A stretch of DNA of 64,000 nucleotides, taken from Symsagittifera roscoffensis. Its lineage: Eukaryota; Xenacoelomorpha; Acoela; Convolutidae. Positions 11,445 to 21,310 of the stretch are shown piece after piece. Location: the NCBI RefSeq assembly GCF_963678635.1, contig NW_026970891.1, forward strand, positions 1 through 64,000, written 5' to 3'. Numbering within the stretch: the stretch's first letter is position 1; the number at the start of each line of letters is the position of its first letter. The notes beneath the pieces are model-generated. The model worked only from the letters and a program-made list of their open reading frames with translations, was not told the origin of the DNA and made no database searches. The position numbers and the translations under genes are program-made.

Positions 11445-11675
11445 ATGCTCTTCTCTCAATCAGTTACTCAAATACTCATAAATCTTAAACATTTTTTTAC
11501 AATACTTGAAACCTTTATAATATTTCTTTTTGATATACTTGAATCTTTTCTAATAATCCTAATCATTTTTTGTAACATTTTTTTAATTTTCTACACTATT
11601 CTCGAACTATTCCTCCAACTTTCCAAAACCCTTGATTATATCCACAGGTACGATTTATACAACTTGTCTAAATGA
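11445..11675 (+). CDS. Small hydrophobic membrane-protein ORF 1 (76 aa)
   Basis: An ATG frame of 76 codons that is almost entirely Ile/Leu/Phe-rich from about residue 8 to 60, with very few charged residues. It predicts two closely spaced membrane helices or one long hydrophobic hairpin. No cysteine-rich or enzymatic motif is visible. Its TGA overlaps the ATG of the next small frame in an ATGA (11672-11675), suggesting coupled translation. Small hydrophobic accessory proteins of viruses (viroporin-like) are one analogy, but this is inference. T-rich DNA can produce hydrophobic frames by chance; the ATGA linkage and the coding position between pol and env argue mildly for a real gene. Confidence 0.45.
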   Translation: MLFSQSVTQILINLKHFFTILETFIIFLFDILESFLIILIIFCNIFLIFYTILELFLQLSKTLDYIHRYDLYNLSK

Positions 11676-11860
11676 TACGAACAATTTTCAGTAGAACCGA
11701 TATTTTTTTATTGTTTGTAATTTTCATAACATTTTTATCATCCCTCATTTTGACCATCTGTAAATGTATAAAGAAAGCAATCCTCACATTTGCCCTAGCA
11801 ACAGTCCTTCTAATTCTTTTTTTGGAAGAATATTATAATAAACACAAAATTTCTCACTAA
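11672..11860 (+). CDS. Small hydrophobic membrane-protein ORF 2 (62 aa)
   Basis: Begins in the ATGA overlap with the previous frame. After a short basic N terminus (MIRTIFSRTD) there is one long hydrophobic segment at about 10-29, a Cys-Lys-Cys-Lys-Lys turn at about 30-35, a second hydrophobic segment at about 36-51, and a charged tail. This reads as a two-helix hairpin membrane protein. No family is recognised. As with its partner, coding status rests on placement and overlap rather than on homology. Confidence 0.45.
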   Translation: MIRTIFSRTDIFLLFVIFITFLSSLILTICKCIKKAILTFALATVLLILFLEEYYNKHKISH

Positions 11861-11868
11861 AGTAATAA

Positions 11869-13001
11869 TTCAAAAAACCGTCAAAAATTGCTACCCAACA
11901 GTCACAGAATCAGTCTTCACCGACATCATCCCAAGATAACCAAACACCACCTTCAACTACTCAAAATCCTCAAACATCTACACGAATTTCTTTTCAAGAC
12001 AATCCATACACTTTTGAAGAACGACATACTCGTTTATCAGAACCACTAGAACCAGTTCAACGACAAGCACCTTTAAGCGAACCAACATATAACCTATATC
12101 CAACACTACCACAAGAACTAAGTAGAATAAAAAATTCTAGTCAAAACCAAAATACAGTCGAAATAAATAGACAAATTATACATCCTCGACGAAACAGAAA
12201 TTTTCAAACTCCCCGAGTTCATTTTGATATACCTCAATCCCCATCACAAAACACTCCAGAAAACCCCATTGGTATATTACCAGAAACCCCTACGCTTCTT
12301 TCACAACGTAGCACCTCAAGCCTACCATCAGATTACTTAGGTTCAACACCAACATCTGAGCAAATACGTGAAAATCCCTTTAACCCCCAAACCAGGCATC
12401 ACGACTACCATATTGGACTACACATTCATTTACACAAGGTGAACCAAATTTAGTCAATGACCCCATAGATATTTCTACGGATACAACAACATCCTCATCA
12501 CTACCAGAAACATTATCACTACCATCAACACCATCAATAAGCCAGTTTTCACCACCACCCTTTAACTTAAACTTTCCAAATAATCTCGACGCCAGATATC
12601 GAGAACAATCATCAATAAATATTCCTTTAAGACTAGATTGGAATACATTTACAGCACCTCCACCACTATTTGGACAACATCAAGAAAGTAACCGCCTTCA
12701 TAACTGGGCACTTAATAGATTACAATATCGCCAAGATATTCACAACGATATCCGTGATCACAATATTCAAATACTCCAACAAAACAGTTTACAATTAAAG
12801 TTTGAAATCACAGTTAAGTTAAATAATATTACCCAACATCCCTACCCATTAAATCCACCTAACATAACAGCTCAATCACTACCACCACCGTTTATAACTA
12901 CTGAAGTAATATACAAATACGACAGATATACCAAAAACACAATTGGCTACATTACATTTTATAATCCATACTCAGGATTATCATACACATGTATATTCTA
13001 A
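11869..13001 (+). pseudogene. Pro/Ser/Gln-rich accessory ORF broken by one frameshift (about 375 codons)
   Basis: A frame open from 11869 (just after a TAA at 11866-11868) runs without an ATG to about 12390. Near a run of five Cs at about 12391-12396 coding continues in another frame, through QGEPNLVNDP, to a TAA at 12999-13001. Both halves share the same Pro/Ser/Thr/Gln-rich composition, which is why I join them as one gene. The C-terminal 100 residues look more folded (RLHNWALNRLQYRQ and following). The lack of an ATG suggests a spliced first exon or a lost start. The stop overlaps the env-like ATG at 12989 by 13 nt. No known domain. The frameshift could be a real mutation or a homopolymer error. 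Confidence 0.55.
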
Positions 13002-15607
13002 AGTTATTAATTTTTCTCCAACTCCTTTTTCTAGTAATCTCAAATCAAAACATCAACCCTTCTCCTCGTACAGGACCACAAGATTTATTAGTAACACATT
13101 ACGATTGTGAAGAAAATGAACAAAAAACACTACACAAATATGCAATAAATCAAGTATCACAATGTGAAACAGAACCACAAGCTATAGAAACCACAGATGT
13201 AATAGCAACACTCTATTCAAAAGCCCGAGCAACAACAGTTACAGGTTATAAATTCACAGCAACATTTTCCGAAAAGAAAGTACATTGTTCACAAGTCTCG
13301 AATGGAAACAAAAACCGACTTGACCATGAATCATTCTATCAAAGTAATATAGAACGTCTTTTACATCTCAATCCCGACGATTGTAAAAATGAATTACTTA
13401 GACTAAACATCACACAAAATAAAAACTCCCAAAGAAAATTAGTTAATTTTCAAGTTTTTTCAGACTCTGTACATCAATCACAACTTGAAAGACACCAAGG
13501 ACATATAAAACTAGACGAAAAATACCCGTATAACGGCGCACACGGACGATTAACCTATGACCTACACGATAAACATTGGATACCACACATTGGTATAAAT
13601 GACCCATCAAACTGCAAAGCAGACACAAAAAATAAAGGATACCAAGAAATAATGTTTTTCGATTGGAAAATACAACTCGAAAAAATACAACTAACACGAG
13701 ATTTATCAGATAATACAATGATCTATCAAGGAATCCGATTACCTTGTAAAAATGATCAAGGTTATTGCGACCCTACAACGAGAACACAAGCAACAATTGT
13801 TTAGTTCCCCGAAGATACATGTACAACATTTCAAGTAGCAAAAATACACGCTCGTATGATAAAATTTCACGAAAAATATTTTATACAGTCAATTCTATAT
13901 GAACAAGTCCATCCATCACGAAAACTAAGTTCAAATTTTAGAAACATAGACAATATAGAAAATAAATTGACACGTTTTCAAATATATCAAGAAACAGAAC
14001 TTGCATGTAAATACAGGAATCCACTTCACAGAACACAATACTCTGAAATATTAGTTGAATACGAAAAAGGATTCGACATGACCACTGGAAAAATAAAAAT
14101 CGACCCATATGCCACAGGTCATCCTTTAAACGAAGGAACATCCTATATACCAGTTAATTTTGAAAAAAGCAACGGACAACCTGGTGGACATCTAAAACCC
14201 CATGACACCAGAAGCACACGCTTACAAGAATTATCACTAATGAATACTACATATTTCGGTAATATCCACTATGATATTCATTTAGATATGAAACTAGATT
14301 ATACAATTAGCCGAATTTTTCAAGAAATGTCACTCTCCGAATTAGAAACACTACACCAATTATGCGAATTAGAACGAACACAAATATTACAATCACTTGC
14401 ACTAGCAGTATTAAAAATACCCTATGCAGGATACTTATTATCTGGAAATAGATCAAATTTTTTAGACTATGAAGGAAACATCTTATGGTTTTATACTTGT
14501 ACTAAAAAAGTATCACCACTATACGTTTTTGAAGATAAACGATGTTATAAAAGAATCCCTATCTTTTATAAGAATAAAGTACATTTCGTGGATACACTTT
14601 CACGAAGAACCTATTTCTGGGATACCGCAGTCCCATGTGGATCAGAAAACAGCCACAATGTAGTACAACTAAACCCTGATGAAAATAAATATTATCTTCT
14701 CACTCCATATCCCACATTAATGCAATCACTCAAAAAATTTTCACCAGAAAGCATTCGCGCTATTGCTCGAAACCCAAATATAGACTTACAATCAATAGGA
14801 ATCTATTCAAAATCAGATATTCAACATCACATTAGAACACAACAATTCCAAGAATTATTAACACAAATGGACACTATACAAAGACAATCAATAGACCAAA
14901 ATTTACGCAAACTTGCAGAAACCGCAGGATTTGCCGATATCTACACGCAAGACTATAGCGGATATTTTAAAGACATTAAAGATTATATATATCTAAACGG
15001 TGAAAAATACCGTCCCCAAGATATATCACCAATTAACATTTTTAGCTTTGTTACACTCAAAAATGAGATCCTCGATTTTCTAGGATGGCCCTACTACATC
15101 TTAGAAAAATTGACTATTTTATACGCAATGTTTAACTTTATTGGATTTCTTTTCTCACTTTTAAAAGGAATCTACAACACATGTGCTATACACACACAAG
15201 TAAACAGACAAGCAAGCGTAGCACGCATACTCTTTGCAGGATTTTTTGGAATCTTTTCTACATTTATAAACAAAATTCTTTTAGACGCACAAATAAAAGA
15301 ATATAACACAAAAATAACAACACGACAAAATACATATGACGAAGAACATAACAATGTAGACATAACGCCAACGGCACCACAATTACCACCCCTACCAAAT
15401 AACCATCCACTATCCCTAGTCCCACGAAATTTTCGAAACTTAGCAATAACACATAATCCAAATTTTCGACTCACCACATCACAAAGTCCCATCCAACATA
15501 TAATGACACACCAGTCACAAGATGATAATACTTATGAACAAATTATTGAACAACCCCATACCACCGCTTTTCAGTCTCAAAATAATCATTTTTTTAGCCC
15601 ACGATGA
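12989..15607 (+). pseudogene. env: Envelope-like glycoprotein ORF interrupted by one in-frame TAG
   Basis: A single 872-codon frame from ATG 12989 to TGA 15605-15607, broken only by TAG at 13802-13804. It begins with a clear signal peptide (hydrophobic MYILKLLIFLQLLFLVIS). The ectodomain has many spaced cysteines and several N-glycosylation sequons, in both halves. Near the C terminus there are two hydrophobic segments, at about 15110-15185 and 15220-15285, then a Pro-rich tail of about 100 residues. Position after pol and this layout fit a membrane fusion glycoprotein acquired by a retroelement, making it retrovirus-like. I cannot assign the fusion class; a class III (chuvirus/gB-like) origin is only a hypothesis. 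The TAG context is not a known readthrough motif, so I treat it as a break. Its TGA overlaps the next ORF's ATG in ATGA (15604-15607). Confidence 0.75.
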
Positions 15608-17409
15608 GCCGCCAACTTGGATCACTACACCGATCAAATTCCCACCCAACCAATCTTACCTCTCCAATCCCAATAATACCACTTTTTGCTTTTCCGCCAC
15701 CCGATTTTTCACCTAGTAATGTAACATCAGGCATGAATTCCGACACTAATTCACACATCTCAGTTTTATATTCCATCTCACAACTCAATAACCCGAATAT
15801 TGAAACCCCCGATGAATTTGCCGACTCAGAACCATCCCCATCCAATAATTTTCATAACTCTTCTAATTTTTCTCAACCCCCTTTTCAACCCATATTATCC
15901 AATAACCCTGACCCAATTACTCCCACACCCTCTTATGCTTCCCAAGTTACCCCAACCTACTCCTCATACCATTCTGACCAATCATCTCATTCTCCAGACA
16001 CCCCCCGAATCTCCCCAGAGCTAGATAATTTTATTACCCTTCAACAACAACCCTACCACCTGAATACCCCAACCATAAACCAAATCTCCTCCACAATAAA
16101 TTCATCCAACCCCCCTACCCCTACACCCTCTTCAAATTATACTGAATCATTAGCACCATCATCCACATCAACTGAATCTTCACTCAACACTAATAGAGCT
16201 TACCGCACTTTTAAAAGAAAGTTCCCCAACCATCCTTTCCCAGCAAAACCAGGAACAGCCCGTGAATACATCAACCACCCCAAGCATACTAACACAAAAG
16301 AATTTTTAGCCATCACCGTACCCTCATTCCCACAATACACCTTAAACACCCCCCACGACACTAACGAAACACGCAACTTTGTAGATGAATACGTTTTAAT
16401 GCCCACTCTCTCTTGGACCTCATATTATCATTTTACTAACCCTCTTTGCTTACCTTTATCTAACACTCACATTGATATAGAACGAAATACGGACATGCTA
16501 TATCGACTCACTACACCACTAACACCTAGACAATTTACTTACGTTGGATATAAAAAATCACTAAAAACACACACTGCACCTAGAGCTAACGAATATACAC
16601 TCGAATACTATGATCACAACATCATCAGAGCTAACCAAGATCAATTCTTAGACGACGATCGCTTCGCTAATCCACAAATTACCGAGAAATTTTTCATCAA
16701 GACACCATATACATTCACACTAAACATCTTCGACCGAAAGTTTGATCACATTATTTCAGAAGCACTAACAGACACACAAGCATACGAAAGTTTTAAAGAA
16801 CGCTTCCAAATATTTTCACTAACCTTTCATTTCCTTGCACCACACGAAAGAGATTTACACTGCTCACACGATATTATGTTGCGCACTAAACAAACCCACA
16901 CATATAGTTATTATCGCTTCATCCAAAATCACTTTGACCTACACACACCCTCTAGACAACCACACCATCGCTTTCAATTCATTAATTCCAAATACACTTC
17001 ATCATTTTTCCTAAATTTCACATATTGCATTAAAGATACTAACCTTCATGGTATTCTTCGCAATTATGATCCCATAACCCAAATGTACATCTTCTGTCCC
17101 ATCACCAAGACCTTCAACGCCGAAGAATCCCGACCCTTCCTTATCCCGCACGAGTTTGTACAACCTATAGAAATCCCAATTTTAGAATTCATCCACAACA
17201 CTAAATTCAATCACAAATTATATAATCTAATCCAAAACACACCTTATGAGTTTGCAGTTGGCACTGAAGAACTAACCACTATTAAGGCACTTCAATTGCT
17301 TTGGCCACTGCTTCAAACTAAAAATATCATCCGCATCTTAGCTAAACTACTAACAACTTCAGAACTAATTCACGACATCTTCCCCCACGGTTTTTTCCCC
17401 GACGACTAA
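15604..17409 (+). CDS. Intact 601-aa accessory ORF downstream of env, unknown function
   Basis: An ATG-initiated 601-codon frame starting in the ATGA that ends env. Residues 1 to about 200 are Pro/Ser/Thr/Asn-rich and probably disordered. From about 205 onward the sequence becomes dense in aromatic, charged and His residues (KRKFPNHPFPAKPG, SWTSYYHFTNP, FLAPHERDLHCSHD) and looks like a folded domain of about 390 residues, ending in a hydrophobic/charged segment with FPHGFFPDD. No signal peptide and no membrane segment is evident, so it is not part of the envelope. I recognise no family. The ORF is fully open in an otherwise AT-rich region, which argues for selection. It is followed within 5 nt by CAG/GTAAGT, a strong splice-donor match. 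Confidence 0.75.
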   Translation: MSRQLGSLHRSNSHPTNLTSPIPIIPLFAFPPPDFSPSNVTSGMNSDTNSHISVLYSISQLNNPNIETPDEFADSEPSPSNNFHNSSNFSQPPFQPILSNNPDPITPTPSYASQVTPTYSSYHSDQSSHSPDTPRISPELDNFITLQQQPYHLNTPTINQISSTINSSNPPTPTPSSNYTESLAPSSTSTESSLNTNRAYRTFKRKFPNHPFPAKPGTAREYINHPKHTNTKEFLAITVPSFPQYTLNTPHDTNETRNFVDEYVLMPTLSWTSYYHFTNPLCLPLSNTHIDIERNTDMLYRLTTPLTPRQFTYVGYKKSLKTHTAPRANEYTLEYYDHNIIRANQDQFLDDDRFANPQITEKFFIKTPYTFTLNIFDRKFDHIISEALTDTQAYESFKERFQIFSLTFHFLAPHERDLHCSHDIMLRTKQTHTYSYYRFIQNHFDLHTPSRQPHHRFQFINSKYTSSFFLNFTYCIKDTNLHGILRNYDPITQMYIFCPITKTFNAEESRPFLIPHEFVQPIEIPILEFIHNTKFNHKLYNLIQNTPYEFAVGTEELTTIKALQLLWPLLQTKNIIRILAKLLTTSELIHDIFPHGFFPDD

Positions 17410-19026
17410 CAGGTAAGTATGAATTGAATGAATATTACTAACTAATTAAAATATTAAAAAACTCACCATACTTTATTCATGTTTTCTTTAGATTTTTAGC
17501 CTTCATCCGACGATCACCTACAAAAACCACAAAAGACAAATAAAAATCGCAAATTTCATCAAACAGATTTCAAAAATTTTATTAATCTCTTACACTTATA
17601 AATTTATAAATTTAATACCAATGCAGTAAATTCATTTCTAAAATTTTCCCCCACAAGCAGTAAATCTAATTATGATGAAAATTTGTATCTTAATATTCCC
17701 CCATGGCTAGCAGTAAATTTCTAAATTCTATGTAGTAAATTAAATAAATGCAAATGCAGTACTAACCTTTTGATATTTTCATTCATTCGCACAGAAATTC
17801 TATCCACACTCGCACAGCTCGCCCACGAAGAATTGTTTAAAATAATGAATTTCAGTTTCAAGTTTTCACACTCAACAACTCTAACATATAATAACATGTT
17901 TCAAACTTTCCTTTAACCCGGTTGGAAAGGAATCATATACTAAACAAAACTAACCAACGCAGCTTACTAAATACCACAAATCATAGAATAACAGCATGAC
18001 TTAGAAAAGGAAACCAACGGTACCCAAACCGGATTAACCCAGTTTAAAACTGGATAATTTATTCTTTTGAAGACTATTATAAAGTCTGAGAAAGAAATAA
18101 TAAAACACAAAAAAGTCGAAATACAAACCCATACCACAAACAATTTGATTTTTGAAAAAAGGACACAACCAACAAAACATAAGAAAAACCACAACAAACC
18201 CAACATAAAACGTTGTCACATAACAGGACCCCTCACAAAAAACCGCATGAAATCATACTCCCACTCCTGGCCTAACCCACCAGGAAGGACGTCCTGAGCA
18301 TGCTCTATAGCCGGCCTAACCCACCGCGCTACATCCACGCTTTGTGACCACACCACTATTTTTAATAAGAGCTACTCAAGTGTGAGTAACTCTTCAAAAT
18401 AACCGAACTAAAACAAAAAGCTTTTGTGAAAACAACTAACTAAAATCATTATTAAAAAATATTAAACTAATAAAAGTTTTATAAAATGTAAAATCACATG
18501 ATGCAATATATAGATCAGAATACAACACCAAGGACGAACATCAAAAGACAAGACGACCCCACTACACTCGAGAGAGAATGACCAACTACAATCGATATGC
18601 CGCTCACAATCACAACTTAAAGGATTTAGAGTACGACTTGACCTCGCAGAAAAGGACTTCATTGAACTAGACCAATGACCACCTCGATGTTCAAGTATAC
18701 GTACAGATCCGAGTAACCAGGCATCCCCTCCACGCACAATCTCCACGCCATTCCCAAACTAGATCATACACAAAAGAAGTTCTCCACGCAGAACAGAAAA
18801 ACCTGACATAGCAAACCATTCTGAAATCAGATTTGAGTTTGTTGCGAAGACTTAGTCGTTGTCACTAGAAGACACAACGTCTTATGTCTCTAACTCCAGC
18901 TTCCTGGAACTTCTTTAACAAAAAGGAAACAGAAGAAATAAGATGTTCGCCAAACACCAACTTCCATCATCCATCCTTCGAATTGCAAAAGAACTATTCT
19001 AAAAAACTCTGTAAAACCCGGATGGG
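17410..19026 (+). other. 3' untranslated region of the retroelement
   Basis: 1.6 kb between the last ORF and the 3' LTR. It contains a candidate 79 bp intron (GT at 17413, TTTCTTTAG ending 17491) directly after the stop codon, several scattered copies of GCAGTAAAT between 17620 and 17760, a perfect hairpin CCTGG...CCAGG at 18266-18284, and a palindrome AGGACGTCCT at 18286-18295. GGCCTAACCCACC occurs twice near 18270 and 18315. Purine-rich tracts near 18918-18944 and just before 19027 (GGATGGG) are possible polypurine priming sites. A 76-codon Lys-rich frame (18067-18297) is probably incidental. Confidence 0.5.
17413..17491 (+). promoter_or_regulatory. Candidate short intron immediately after the last ORF
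   Basis: CAG|GTAAGT lies 3 nt after the TAA of the 601-aa ORF, and a pyrimidine-rich TTTCTTTAG ends at 17491, giving a 79 bp GT-AG interval. The donor match is excellent; the acceptor is plausible for an invertebrate. It would lie in the 3' UTR, or the donor could be used by subgenomic transcripts. Not testable from sequence alone. Confidence 0.35.
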
Positions 19027-19434
19027 TGGAACCTGATCTAAACTACATTTTATGATTGGATAAATTAAATGTTTTACCAATGTAAAGTATTTAATATTAA
19101 CCAATCATGATCCATCTGACTAACAACCCACTTATTTGTAAGTGCTGAAGTTACTTGTAATTTCAGCACCAGAGAGATTTGAATTTAACTTAGAAATTAG
19201 TTGGACTCTCCCGAGCACTTCAGCAGCCGCAATAAACCAGTATACCCTAGATCTATTGAGCCTAGCAGAGACTAGTTAAACAACCTGAGACTAGATAGTA
19301 TAAGAGTAAGATTAGGATCGGTATTAGACTAAGAAGTTGCACGAATCTATCCGGCCGAAAATAAGATAGCGTGACGAGCAGACGGTGTACCCTATCCGAA
19401 ATTACTCTATGAGTTACACTTCGGTCCTAACTCA
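19027..19434 (+). repeat. 3' LTR
   Basis: A 408 bp repeat identical by reading to 522-929, with TG...CA ends. An AATAAA is at 19231-19236. It is followed directly by CTACTCTCATC, which is the interior of a Maverick gene whose uninterrupted paralogue is at about 22215. Confidence 0.95.
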
Positions 19435-19758
19435 CTACTCTCATCTTTCAAGCATCTAATATTGGGTTGCAGTAAACTTCACTTATCGGGAACCTTGATG
19501 GAAAAATTAAAAACTGCTGTCAACTACAACAATTCTATTAACAACTCAACTGACATTGGCAGTGCTCCTCTACGAAGAAGATTGCCACAAGTTTGCTTTG
19601 CTTCACAAACTCGATCCATTCAAACTCAAACTGATTTAATCACTAATGTAACAATTGAACGCTTCATTAATATTTTGAATGGTGACAATGCCCCAGAGTT
19701 TTCTAAAATCATTGATTTTATTCTGAGTGAGTCTGGTCATTTAGAGATTGATTCATAA
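19435..19758 (+). pseudogene. 3' part of an unknown plus-strand Maverick gene (copy A), cut by the retroelement
   Basis: An open frame continues from the retroelement junction (LLSSFKHLILGCSKLHL...) to TAA at 19756-19758, ending SGHLEIDS. It is the C-terminal part of the gene whose N-terminal part survives in copy B at 21948-22307. Unlike copy B, this segment has no internal stop. The missing N-terminal half is not found on the other side of the retroelement. Function unknown; no domain recognised. Confidence 0.6.
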
Positions 19759-20055
19759 ACTTTGTTTGTTAAATTTATTATGGAAAAGAAATTCAAATTT
19801 TAATAATCTGTTTTCCTTTTGTTTTTTAATCAAACCTTAAAAAAACTGACTACACCAGCGAACGGTGTGGTCGAGGAGCGTAGCGATCCATGCCTCAATG
19901 TTTTTTTGGGACTCGATATAAAAAAAATTCCAAGAGACTTTTGAATTTTGATTGTTTTTTTGTTAACAAGATTGCTTTAGACTCCCCTGACTTAGATATG
20001 GAATAAAAAAGTTTAAAAAATATATAAATTAAATCACTTCATAACACCAAATCAT

Positions 20056-20501
20056 TTATTTCAACACATGTTTTCCAAATCGCATCATATCATGATTATT
20101 CACTTTAAGTCCTAGAGGAAATCTAGATGTTATTATCAAATTGGCAACGTAAACACAATAAAGTCCACATAAAACTGAGTTTGCAGATTGAATAGGTCTG
20201 TTCATCAGTTTTTGAGTAGTTTCACCGTCATGTAAACTCATGAAGCGTCTCGCATACTTGTATACGTTCGGATACGTTGTTAGTTTTTGTCCAAGGGGAT
20301 CAGCGAAGAAAACTTGTCCATCAGCTCAAGCAAACAGTAACCAATGAGTACCCGGTTGACCAGAGTTTGATGCGTTCACAATTAAAAATAATTTGTCTTT
20401 TTCAACGCCGCCAATGGACAATTAGCTGGTCCAATACCTTCAAATCGATACTTTAATTGTTTGCATCGATTGATGAGCTCATATATCTGAACATTGGCCT
20501 T
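20056..20501 (-). pseudogene. Adenain-type cysteine protease, copy A (broken)
   Basis: Minus-strand homologue of the Maverick protease that matures capsid proteins. Visible motifs are GTHWLLFA with the catalytic His, VFFADPLGQ, then QSANSVLCGLYCVYVA with the oxyanion Gln and nucleophile Cys; this order matches adenovirus protease. Lesions: the reading frame changes near 20410, an in-frame TGA follows the GTHWLLFA block (about 20320), and the start codon seen in copy B is absent. The C-terminal 61 codons (20241 to 20056) remain open. Located downstream of the capsid genes in the element. Confidence 0.75.
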
Positions 20502-20536
20502 TTTTCCCGTTTCTTACTCTTCTCTCTCCCTCTTTC

Positions 20537-20537
20537 C

Positions 20538-20596
<59 letters not shown>
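20537..20596 (+). repeat. CT-dinucleotide microsatellite, copy A
   Basis: A run of TC/CT dinucleotides with one TCTA interruption, at the end of duplicated segment A. It lies just upstream of the protease pseudogene on the minus strand, and copy B has the same tract at 23313-23382, so it is part of the duplicated unit. Confidence 0.9.
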
Positions 20597-20598
<2 letters not shown>

Positions 20599-20772
20599 CT
20601 CTGTTGAAAATTAATGAAAAAACTTGAAAAATTTTGATTAAATCGAAAAAAAAACTAAAATTAAAAAATATATATTTTTATATTATTCTCTAATGTTTAA
20701 TTATGGTTCTCACCGATGAGGAAAGGTTAACGACGCATTTAAACACTTTATGAAATAAATTTTCTAAAGTTT

Positions 20773-21310
20773 TCAGAACTGTTTAAACTCTATCTTCCTT
20801 TTCTTCGGTGCGTAGCAAGCATTGACAGACGGAGTTTCAGGAGTAGCCAGGTCCACCACTGGGGTGATGGAATTCTGTGTTCTACTGCTTAGTTCTGAAG
20901 CCAAAATAGAGGAGATTGGAGTAACTTGATCTAGAACAGTGGAATCGGGAGAAGAGATGGTTGTTTGAATGTCCAAGTAGCCCTCGCGTTCAGGATAATC
21001 GCGAATTAATCCCTCTTGGTTCTCGTAAAGGGTATGGAGTCACAACCATACCGAAAAAGTATTTTTCTTGGCGATTCTTCTAGGTGTCCCGCGTCGTTTA
21101 TTATTTCAGTCTCTTCGGAGCCGGGTAGGATTGATGGATTGTAGGGCTTTCATACATCCGCTTAGGCTCCTGGCGAAGAAGGTCAATGTGATCGAGCACA
21201 TAGTTGGGCAGCATTATATGACTCTTCCGTGACCACTCTTGCCCTTGTTGATTGGCGGCGAGGTCGTTGAATGGAGAGGATGCTAGAGGTGTAATAAAAG
21301 TTTAAATGCC
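20773..21310 (-). pseudogene. Decayed minus-strand coding fragment, unknown
   Basis: Three overlapping open pieces in different frames read as one protein. The first, from about 21300, contains LASSPFNDLAANQQGQEW and LPNYVLDHIDLL and ends in PAPKRLK. The second contains GSEETEIINDAGHLEESPR. The last runs from DYPEREGYLDIQ to a basic C terminus (APKKRKIEFKQF) at 20773. The middle is Ser/Thr/Pro-rich, and the end resembles a nuclear localisation signal (PKKRK). I do not recognise the family. It is placed between the duplicated segments and could be a Maverick accessory gene. Confidence 0.4.

Larger units (their letters stand above)
522..19434 (+). mobile_element. 18.9 kb Ty3/Gypsy-type LTR retroelement with env and accessory ORFs
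   Basis: The element is bounded by two 408 bp direct repeats that look identical when read side by side, so it is young or recently homogenised. Between them lie a primer-binding site, a leader, a basic 155-residue ORF, a single Gag-Pol ORF of 2739 codons, two small membrane ORFs, a Pro/Ser-rich ORF with a frameshift, an envelope-like ORF with one in-frame TAG, a 601-codon ORF and a 1.6 kb untranslated tail. The coding strand is strikingly rich in A and poor in G throughout. Domain order PR-RT-RH-IN and the D-D-35-E integrase with a GPY module indicate Ty3/Gypsy. At 18.9 kb it is far longer than the 5-9 kb usual for the superfamily, mainly because of the extra ORFs. Only ORF4 and env carry visible lesions. 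Confidence 0.93.
19435..20596. repeat. Local segmental duplication, copy A (partner 22215-23385)
   Basis: About 1.16 kb that repeats at 22215 onward with an offset of about 2780 bp and modest divergence. It includes the end of the plus-strand gene, the protease gene on the minus strand and a terminal CT-dinucleotide tract. Lesions differ between copies, so the duplication predates at least some of the decay. Confidence 0.85.

Noticed and set aside
13790-13820. Programmed readthrough of the env TAG
   Set aside because: The bases after the TAG (TTCCCC) do not match known readthrough contexts and no downstream pseudoknot is evident by eye, so a simple nonsense change or sequencing error is more likely.
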